A stretch of DNA of 26,906 bases, taken from contig JBAQNS010000015.1 in the NCBI GenBank assembly GCA_049304015.1, positions 1 through 26,906 of the forward strand. The letters run 5' to 3'. Within the stretch, counting starts at the first letter, position 1. Each line of letters begins with the position of its first letter. Below, one piece after another: positions 21,264 through 26,906 of this stretch. A program made the translations under genes and the position numbers. The notes under the pieces were generated by a model. That model was not told where the DNA came from. It did no database searches and saw nothing but the letters and a program-made list of their open reading frames with translations. This DNA is from JAIFWN01 sp049304015. Its GTDB lineage: Bacteria; Patescibacteriota; Minisyncoccia; Phycocordibacterales; Zambryskibacteraceae.

Positions 21264-21707
21264 CTACTTGGCTTGGACTTCAAGAGTGAATATTTGTTTG
21301 GTCCCCCCTACCTTCACTTCTATCTCAAAGGCACCTAATTCTTTGATTGGATTCTCGAGCATTATATATTCTGCTGGGATTTCTATATTCTTCTCTTTCA
21401 ATAAAAATTCAGAAATCTTTTCTTTGGTGAGTGAGGCGAAGAGGTGGTTCTTCTCATTCGCATTGGTTTTAATCACTAAAGCCATACCCTTTAATTTATC
21501 TAAATTTTCTTGAAGTTTTTTGTTGTGGCCATCTTTCTTTTGGTCCATTTTGGCCTTGAGTTGTTTGATCTGTTCAGCCGAATTGGCATTAGCACTAACT
21601 GCCATTTTGTTTGGTATGAGAAAGTTGAGGGCGTGTCCATCTGAAACATTCTTCTCCTCGTATCTCTTCCCCACCCCCTTTATATCCTTTAGAAGAATAA
21701 CTTTCAT
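21264..21707 (-). CDS. rplI: Ribosomal protein L9
   Basis: 147 residues. L9 binds 23S rRNA and projects from the 50S subunit. The N-domain is typical: MKVILLKDIKGVGKRYEEKNVSDGHALNFLIPNKMA at residues 1-36, here VGKRYE replacing the common LGKKGD. A long charged helix at 40-75 and the C-domain follow. Several CPR lineages are reported to lack L9, so its presence is a lineage clue. Its extended -10 (TGc-TAACTT) lies in the 19-nt gap after the S41 gene, so it may be expressed both alone and by read-through. Confidence 0.93.
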   Translation of the reverse strand: MKVILLKDIKGVGKRYEEKNVSDGHALNFLIPNKMAVSANANSAEQIKQLKAKMDQKKDGHNKKLQENLDKLKGMALVIKTNANEKNHLFASLTKEKISEFLLKEKNIEIPAEYIMLENPIKELGAFEIEVKVGGTKQIFTLEVQAK

Positions 21708-21713
21708 ACTATT

Positions 21714-21722
21714 AAGTTAGCA
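21714..21722 (-). promoter_or_regulatory. Extended -10 of rplI (leaderless)
   Basis: On the minus strand TGc-TAACTT ends 6 nt before the rplI ATG. The hexamer is weak but the TGc extension and spacing repeat the pattern seen at the SET and umuD genes. Confidence 0.45.
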
Positions 21723-21726
21723 CAAT

Positions 21727-22953
21727 TTACTTGTTTAGTATCTCTATAGCCTTGTCTAGCTGAGGATCTTTACCTCCGAGCATATCCGCTTCAGTGCGTT
21801 TGACCACAAACTCTGGGGTAATTCCCTGCTTGGAGATAGAGAGGCCATTTGGGGTAAACCAACGTGCAATAGTAACCTTGAGTGATGTCTTTGGGGTTAT
21901 ATCCACAAGTTCCTGGACTGAACCCTTACCAAAAGTCTTATCTCCGACCAAAGTAGCTTTGTGTTGTTCTGAGAGTGCACCGGCTAATATTTCTGACGCA
22001 GAAGCTGAGCCTCCGTCTACTAAGATTACAAACTTCAAACTATCAGGGAAAACATCATAACCCTTGGAGCGATAGACTGTTTCTTCTTTTGTCTGCCCAA
22101 AGTTCTCTCTAACCACAATTTTACCTGATGGTAGGAACCAACTAGCCATATCTATAGCCGCTTCAAGATATCCTCCTGGATTACCTCTCAAATCCAAAAT
22201 AAGTTTGCTATCACCTGATTCTACGAACTTTCTGAGTGCGTTTCTAAATAAGTTTGGAGAAGTGGCGGTGAAGCTGTATAAATCAATTTTAAATATTCCT
22301 CCATCAAGTTTCTTTGTGGCTATTGTGGGGATATCTATAGTGTCTCTGGTAACTTTTACTTCGAAAGCTTGTTTGTGTCCTGCTCGAGCAACACTAAAGG
22401 TAACAGTTGTGCCCTTGGGACCACGGATAAGTTTGACTGCATCCTCGGTAGTTAGGTTCGAAGTATCCTTATCATTAATTTTTATTATTCTATCTCCAGG
22501 GAGCAAACCCGCTCTTTCGGCTGGGCTACCCTTGAGTGGTGCTATAACAACAAGTGAACCTCCTTGAGAAACGACTTCCATACCCACTCCCTCGAAGTTG
22601 CCTCGAATGTCTTGAGCAAATTGCTCTGATTGTGTTGGAGGGAAAAATACAGTGTATGGATCTCCTAGTGAAGCAGCAAGTCCTTGGATAGAACCCCAGA
22701 CTTTGTCCTGATCGGTCACATCCTTACTTGAAGTGGCGGTAGGGACATACTTTTCATTAATAGTGTTCCAAGCTTTCCAATAAGGTGAGAAGTCAACTTT
22801 TATTGGCTGCCCTTCGGTGCCATTCTCAATAGTAGAAAGAGAATTTGTAGAAGAGACAGAAGTTTTTCCATCATGGTACCCCCAAGCGAAAATAAGTGCT
22901 CCAACAATAATGGCGAGGAATATTTTTGGACTGCGTTTAAAATTTGAATCCAT
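21727..22953 (-). CDS. S41 C-terminal processing protease
   Basis: 408 residues, membrane-anchored by a helix at about 11-24. The PDZ domain (about 118-200: GVGMEVV, GSPAERAGLLPGDRIIKIN) selects C-terminal tails. The protease core has LDLRGNPGGYLEAA at 253-266, the nucleophile Ser318 in DGGSASASEILAG, and the general-base Lys343 in GDKTFGKGSVQ. The 25-residue spacing equals that of E. coli Tsp and algal CtpA. A likely role is trimming or turnover of secreted and wall-associated proteins. GATAAT lies 9 nt before its ATG. Confidence 0.94.
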   Translation of the reverse strand: MDSNFKRSPKIFLAIIVGALIFAWGYHDGKTSVSSTNSLSTIENGTEGQPIKVDFSPYWKAWNTINEKYVPTATSSKDVTDQDKVWGSIQGLAASLGDPYTVFFPPTQSEQFAQDIRGNFEGVGMEVVSQGGSLVVIAPLKGSPAERAGLLPGDRIIKINDKDTSNLTTEDAVKLIRGPKGTTVTFSVARAGHKQAFEVKVTRDTIDIPTIATKKLDGGIFKIDLYSFTATSPNLFRNALRKFVESGDSKLILDLRGNPGGYLEAAIDMASWFLPSGKIVVRENFGQTKEETVYRSKGYDVFPDSLKFVILVDGGSASASEILAGALSEQHKATLVGDKTFGKGSVQELVDITPKTSLKVTIARWFTPNGLSISKQGITPEFVVKRTEADMLGGKDPQLDKAIEILNK

Positions 22954-22962
22954 TGAACATAG

Positions 22963-22968
22963 ATTATC
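22963..22968 (-). promoter_or_regulatory. -10 box of S41 protease gene
   Basis: On the minus strand GATAAT ends 9 nt before the ATG at 22953, giving a leader of only about 2-3 nt. No Shine-Dalgarno is present. Confidence 0.45.
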
Positions 22969-23007
22969 TCACCCAATACAAACTGTGTAAACCGAAGACT
23001 ATGAGCG

Positions 23008-23016
23008 TGATATACT
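23008..23016 (+). promoter_or_regulatory. Extended -10 of CorA-like gene (leaderless)
   Basis: TGa-TATACT ends 6 nt before ATG 23023. No -35 is evident, as expected for an extended -10. Confidence 0.6.
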
Positions 23017-23022
23017 TTCTGT

Positions 23023-23844
23023 ATGAAAAGTGTATTTAAATATAAAACTGCTGTGTGGGTGGACTTGGTTCTCCCCACCAAAGACGAGATAGAAGAGGTG
23101 GTAAAGGAATACGACATAGATCCACTAGTAGCTAGAGAATTAGTGCTTCCTTCCCCAAAACACCATATAGAATCAAGGAGAAATTATGTTTATCTCGCTC
23201 TGCACTTCCCCGCTTTAAACCAAGCCAGCAAACTAAGAGTAAATCAAGAGGTAGATTTCATAATTGGGAAAAATTTTGTCATCACCACTAGATACGAACC
23301 AATAGACGCTGTGGATAATTTTGCCAAAAAACTCGAGGTTAACTCTATTTTAGAAAAGCATGCCCCAGGTGAACCAAGAGATGTAGTTTTCTTTGGTATT
23401 CTCCGAGAACTTTCTAGGAGCATCCTTGGACAACTTTCTGATATTGATGATTGGATAAGAGAAATAGAATCTCAAATCTTTAAAGGTAATGAGAAAAAGA
23501 TGGTCTTCTCACTCTCTCAAGTTTCTCGACACCTACTCGATTTTAGAAAAGTATCTCTACCTTACAACGAAGCATTTAAGACTCTAGAGAAAAGTGCAGA
23601 GAAACTTTTTGGTGAAGAATTCCAGTTTTCTCTTGATGGGGTGACTGAGGAGTTCAGAAAAATTGAATTGACTGTAAGGAGTCTGACCGAATCAGTAGAA
23701 GAACTACGAGAGACAAACAATTCCCTACTACGAATCAAGGACAATAGTCTTATGAAATTTATAACAACCCTCAACCTTATTACTAGTATCATGGTTGGTA
23801 TAGCCCTCGTTTGGCTTGGATATCTTGCCATAGCGCCCAAATGA
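23023..23844 (+). CDS. CorA-like protein lacking the GMN motif and second TM helix
   Basis: 273 residues. The N-terminal alpha/beta domain (WVDLVLPTKDEIEEVVKEYDIDPLVARELV) and long helices (REIESQIFKGNEKKMVFSLSQ.., then SVEELRETNNSLLRIKDNSLMKF) are characteristic of the CorA cytoplasmic funnel. CorA normally ends with two helices joined by YGMNF, which forms the Mg selectivity filter. Here one helix (about 247-269, ITTLNLITSIMVGIALVWLGYLAI) is followed by APK and the stop; no GMN is seen. The stop overlaps the cysS ATG, so the short end is not an obvious recent frameshift. It may be a non-transporting or altered-selectivity relative. It is coupled to cysS. Confidence 0.8.
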   Translation: MKSVFKYKTAVWVDLVLPTKDEIEEVVKEYDIDPLVARELVLPSPKHHIESRRNYVYLALHFPALNQASKLRVNQEVDFIIGKNFVITTRYEPIDAVDNFAKKLEVNSILEKHAPGEPRDVVFFGILRELSRSILGQLSDIDDWIREIESQIFKGNEKKMVFSLSQVSRHLLDFRKVSLPYNEAFKTLEKSAEKLFGEEFQFSLDGVTEEFRKIELTVRSLTESVEELRETNNSLLRIKDNSLMKFITTLNLITSIMVGIALVWLGYLAIAPK

Positions 23845-25214
23845 TTCGTCTCTACAATACCCTTTCTAATAATGTTGAAGACTTTGAACCCATAGAAGCG
23901 GGCAAAGTTTCTATGTATCACTGCGGTCCAACTGTTTATGATTTTATTCATATAGGCAACCTACGAGCTTTCTACCTTGCGGATATTCTCCGACGCACTT
24001 TTGAATATGAAGGTTATAAAGTGAAGCAAGTCATGAACATCACTGATGTTGGGCAGCTTTCTAGTGATGCAGATGAAGGCGAAGACAAGATGACAAAGGG
24101 ACTAAAACGCGAGGGTAAGCCGGTCACCATAGAAGCGATGAAAGAGTTGGCCAACTTTTATACAGAGAAGTTTAAAGAAGATATAACTAAATTAAATATT
24201 TTAACCCCAACTGAATTGCCTAAGGCCAGTGAAAACATAGTCGAAGACATTGAACTTATTCAAACACTAGAAACAAAAGGGTTTACTTATAAAACCGCTG
24301 ATGGTGTTTATTTTGATGTTTCAAAATCAAATGACTATGGACAACTCGGAGGTATAAATTCTGATGATAAGAACCTTGCTCGAGTAGAAGCCAATTCGGA
24401 GAAGAGGAATCAAAAAGATTTTGCTCTTTGGAAATTCAACAACACTCTTGGTTACCCTAGCCCATGGGGTCAAGGCTTCCCTGGATGGCACATAGAATGC
24501 TCGGCTATGTCTAAGAAATATTTGGGTGAACATTTTGATATCCACACAGGAGGTATAGACCTCGCTCCTATCCACCACAACAATGAGATAGCTCAATCCG
24601 AAAATGCTTGTGGCCATAAAACAGTCAACTATTGGATTCACAATGAATTTGTAATTATGGGTGAAGATAAAATGTCCAAGTCACTCGGGAACTTCATCAC
24701 TATTCGAACCATAGAAGAGAAAGGTTTCTCTCCTCTCGCCTATAGATATTTCTTGCTCTCATCTCATTATAAAACTCAAACCAACTTCACCTGGGAAGCA
24801 CTCGAGGCATCACAAAATGCTTATAGAAAACTCAAGGAATATTTCTCTACTCTACCCACCGGAGGGAGTGTGAACAATGACTACAAAAATGAGTTCATAG
24901 AAAAAATTGAAAACAATCTCAATACTCCGGAAGCTTTGGCTGTGGTTTGGAAATTAATTAAAGATGACATCATCGCCCCAGCAGACAAATGCTCTACCCT
25001 TTTGGATTTTGATAAAGTGCTCGGATTAAATCTTTTGAACAATGAATTTGAAATAAAAAATATTCCTGAAGATGTTGAAAAATTACTAATTGATAGAGAG
25101 ATGGCTAGAAGTGCAAAGAATTGGTCTAAAGCTGACCTACTCCGAGAGGAGATTAAATCTAAGGGTTTTGAAGTAAAAGATGGTGAAAATGGCCAAATAC
25201 TAAGCAAAATATAG
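23841..25214 (+). CDS. cysS: Cysteinyl-tRNA synthetase
   Basis: 457 residues from ATG 23841; an upstream in-frame start at 23811 would lie inside the previous gene and is unlikely. The enzyme charges tRNA-Cys. Motifs are YHCGPTVYDFIHIGNLR, with zinc-ligand Cys28 and HIGN at 37-40, WHIECSAMS with the second zinc Cys, HHNNEIAQSE with the zinc His, and KMSKS at 277-281. The anticodon domain fills the C-terminal 100 residues. It is translationally coupled to the CorA-like gene (ATGA). Length is normal, in contrast with aspS and gltX. Confidence 0.96.
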   Translation: MIRLYNTLSNNVEDFEPIEAGKVSMYHCGPTVYDFIHIGNLRAFYLADILRRTFEYEGYKVKQVMNITDVGQLSSDADEGEDKMTKGLKREGKPVTIEAMKELANFYTEKFKEDITKLNILTPTELPKASENIVEDIELIQTLETKGFTYKTADGVYFDVSKSNDYGQLGGINSDDKNLARVEANSEKRNQKDFALWKFNNTLGYPSPWGQGFPGWHIECSAMSKKYLGEHFDIHTGGIDLAPIHHNNEIAQSENACGHKTVNYWIHNEFVIMGEDKMSKSLGNFITIRTIEEKGFSPLAYRYFLLSSHYKTQTNFTWEALEASQNAYRKLKEYFSTLPTGGSVNNDYKNEFIEKIENNLNTPEALAVVWKLIKDDIIAPADKCSTLLDFDKVLGLNLLNNEFEIKNIPEDVEKLLIDREMARSAKNWSKADLLREEIKSKGFEVKDGENGQILSKI

Positions 25215-25281
25215 GTTTTTTTATCCCCAGTTTATCCGATGTGTTCTACCCTATTTCAAATTTTGCATCCTGGCTTCTGAC

Positions 25282-25290
25282 TGATAGCAT
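25282..25290 (+). promoter_or_regulatory. Extended -10 of dnaB (leaderless)
   Basis: TGa-TAGCAT ends 6 nt before ATG 25297; a weak -35 TTTGCA (25262-25267) is 17 nt upstream. The preceding 80-base gap has a T run but no clear hairpin terminator after cysS. Confidence 0.55.
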
Positions 25291-25296
25291 AAGGCA

Positions 25297-26721
25297 ATGG
25301 CCTACAGCAAAATTTCTGAAGTTGATAAATTAAAACTTCGCATCCCTCCACAATCCCTTGAAGCAGAGATGGCCCTCCTTGGTTCTATAATGCTTCGCCC
25401 TGATTCTATATATGAAATCATGGACATCGTCACTCCTCGTTCATTTTATTTTGAAAAGAATCGTATTGTGTTTGAGAACATGCTAGAACTTTTTAGTAAG
25501 CATCAACCGATTGATTTCCTCTCGCTCTCATCCAAACTTAAAGAGAAAGATTTATTAGAAAGAATTGGAGGCAACACTTTCCTCACCGAATTAACTTCGA
25601 TGGTCCCCTCTTCTGCGAATGTGAAGCACTATGCAGAGATTGTGATGAAGAAATTTATGATGCGAGAGTTGATTGAAGCCTCAGAATTCCTCTCTCATCT
25701 TGGATTCAACGAAGCTGGTGAACTTGAAGAAATACTCGACCATGCAGAGAAGAAGGTTTTTGACATCACTCAGCACTTTACTGGTGGTGGAAAGTTCAAG
25801 GAGTTAGTGCCCTTGCTCGGAGAGGCTTATGAGAGATTTGAGAAGCTCTCTAGTGCAGAGCATGAACTCCGTGGAGTACCTACTGGATTCAAAGCCCTCG
25901 ATGATATCCTCGGAGGATTCCAGAAATCTGACCTCATCATCCTCGCTGCTCGCCCATCTGTGGGTAAAACTGCTTTGGCTCTGGACATCGCGCGCAGAAC
26001 TGCCAGCCAATATGGAACCCCAGTCGGCATCTTCTCACTAGAAATGAGTGCAGACCAGCTCGTAGACCGTATTGTCTCTGCTCAATCTGGTACTGACCAA
26101 TCAGTGATTAGAAAGGGAGTGAGGACACAACACGGCACTTGGAGAGAAGATACTTTCAAAAATATTCGTGATGCCCTCGATGACCTCTCTCGTACACCTA
26201 TTTATATTGATGACCAAGCCGGCAACACTATCCTCAAAATGCGTTCTGCAGCTCGCAAACTTAAAATTGAAAAGGGTTTAAAGCTACTCATTGTAGACTA
26301 CCTCCAACTCATGGCCCCAACTACGACCAAACAATCTGACTCTATGGTTCAACAGGTGACAGAAATTTCTCGCTCTCTTAAACACCTTGCTCGTGAGCTC
26401 GACATCCCCGTTATCGCCCTTTCACAGCTCTCTCGTGCAGTTGAAACCAGAGGTGGTAAGCCAAAACTTTCTGACCTCAGAGATTCTGGTTCTATTGAAC
26501 AAGATGCAGACCTTGTGATGTTTATTCACGCAGAAAATGAAGATGTTCGAGACGAAAGTGGCAAGACCAAAGAAATTCAACGCAAGCAAATTATTATAGC
26601 CAAACACAGAAATGGCCCACTTGGTGAAGTAAATCTAGACTTCCATGCACGCAAGGGTATGTTCGTGGAAGTTGATTATTCTAACTACGGCAAGGCAGAC
26701 GAAGAATTTAAAAATTTTTAA
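25297..26721 (+). CDS. dnaB: Replicative DNA helicase DnaB
   Basis: 474 residues. The hexameric helicase unwinds DNA at the replication fork. The N-terminal domain begins PPQSLEAEMALLGSIMLRPD. The RecA-like motor has Walker A ARPSVGKTAL (Lys224), the segment PVGIFSLEMSADQLVDRI, Walker B LLIVDYLQLM, and the DnaB signature ALSQLSRAVETRGGKPKLSDLRDSGSIEQDAD (seen in the 365-400 region), then KHRNGPLGEV. No intein is present. recR begins directly after its stop. The codon use leans more to CTC, CGT and CGC than in nearby genes, which may reflect expression level. Confidence 0.97.
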   Translation: MAYSKISEVDKLKLRIPPQSLEAEMALLGSIMLRPDSIYEIMDIVTPRSFYFEKNRIVFENMLELFSKHQPIDFLSLSSKLKEKDLLERIGGNTFLTELTSMVPSSANVKHYAEIVMKKFMMRELIEASEFLSHLGFNEAGELEEILDHAEKKVFDITQHFTGGGKFKELVPLLGEAYERFEKLSSAEHELRGVPTGFKALDDILGGFQKSDLIILAARPSVGKTALALDIARRTASQYGTPVGIFSLEMSADQLVDRIVSAQSGTDQSVIRKGVRTQHGTWREDTFKNIRDALDDLSRTPIYIDDQAGNTILKMRSAARKLKIEKGLKLLIVDYLQLMAPTTTKQSDSMVQQVTEISRSLKHLARELDIPVIALSQLSRAVETRGGKPKLSDLRDSGSIEQDADLVMFIHAENEDVRDESGKTKEIQRKQIIIAKHRNGPLGEVNLDFHARKGMFVEVDYSNYGKADEEFKNF

Positions 26722-26906
26722 ATGAACTCAATAGACAGACTAGCTGAAATATTTGGGAAGTTCCCAGGCATTGGACCAAGGCAAGCCAAGCGGTTTGTAT
26801 ATTTTCTACTTTCTAGAAACAACGGATATACAGATGATTTGATTCGTTCTATTCAAGATATTAAAAAAGAAATAATTCAATGTGGTGAATGCCACAGATT
26901 TTATGC
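26722..26906 (+). CDS. recR: Recombination protein RecR, 5' part
   Basis: Only the first ~61 codons are in the window; the gene continues past the right edge. RecR works with RecF/RecO to load RecA at gapped DNA. The start MNSIDRLAEIFGKFPGIGPR contains the helix-hairpin-helix FPGIGPRQAKR, and IIQCGECHRFY opens the Cys4 zinc finger (first two Cys visible). The ATG abuts the dnaB stop with no spacer and no Shine-Dalgarno, so the two are surely co-transcribed. Confidence 0.93.
   Translation, partial: MNSIDRLAEIFGKFPGIGPRQAKRFVYFLLSRNNGYTDDLIRSIQDIKKEIIQCGECHRFY

Noticed and set aside
23811..23840. Upstream extension of cysS by ten residues
   Set aside because: It would lie within the membrane-helix coding part of the previous gene; the ATGA overlap at 23841 and the conserved MIRLYNTL start fit better.
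1..26906. CRISPR array, IS element, integrase, prophage or tRNA genes
   Set aside because: I saw no direct-repeat array, transposase or recombinase motifs, or tRNA cloverleaf in the intergenic gaps.

Overview
The window looks like a small-genome member of the Candidate Phyla Radiation (Patescibacteria), probably a Parcubacteria/Paceibacteria lineage. This is inferred from low-GC, tightly packed housekeeping genes, shortened aminoacyl-tRNA synthetases, many short single-pass proteins and the mix of functions; no rRNA or phylogeny is available here. UGA acts as a normal stop (for example asnB, ftsW and scpB end in TGA), which argues against the recoded Gracilibacteria/Absconditabacteria.

Layout: 1-4937 holds a Cys-rich membrane protein, a divergent pair of a SET methyltransferase and an orphan histidine kinase, then trpS and aspS. 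A GC-rich lipoprotein cassette sits at 4941-5533. From 5571 to 15445 is a long chromosome-maintenance and envelope run: scpA-scpB (condensin partners), a DD-carboxypeptidase, ftsW, murG, asnB, mraY, gltX and an EnvC-like M23 peptidase. From 15489 to 16426 are four very small membrane proteins, two of them in GC-rich cassettes. A structured ncRNA of unassigned class is read leftward from 16700 to 16433. A umuD-umuC translesion operon follows (16760-18291), then three more GC-rich orphan cassettes (18417-19619), a lytic transglycosylase-like protein, a small membrane protein, rpmA, another small membrane cassette, rplI, an S41 protease, a CorA-like protein, cysS, dnaB and the start of recR, which runs off the right edge.

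Two gene classes are visible. Most operon heads of core genes have an extended or near-consensus -10 hexamer that ends about 6 nt before the ATG, with no Shine-Dalgarno: I count about 15 cases, so leaderless mRNAs look like the default. By contrast, six or seven short orphan genes are richer in GC (about 47-60% in 60-base hand counts versus about 37% in aspS), have a 5' leader with a Shine-Dalgarno, most have a recognisable -35/-10 promoter, and end with the stop codon inside or touching the stem or loop of their own intrinsic terminator. They behave like self-contained single-gene units dropped between host operons. This two-mode architecture, the unassigned ncRNA and the orphan products are the most novel material here.

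Core genes cooperate in peptidoglycan synthesis (MraY, MurG, FtsW, DD-carboxypeptidase, M23 and SLT hydrolases, possibly AsnB as a precursor amidotransferase), chromosome condensation and replication (ScpAB, DnaB, RecR, UmuDC), and translation (TrpRS, AspRS, GluRS, CysRS, L27, L9).
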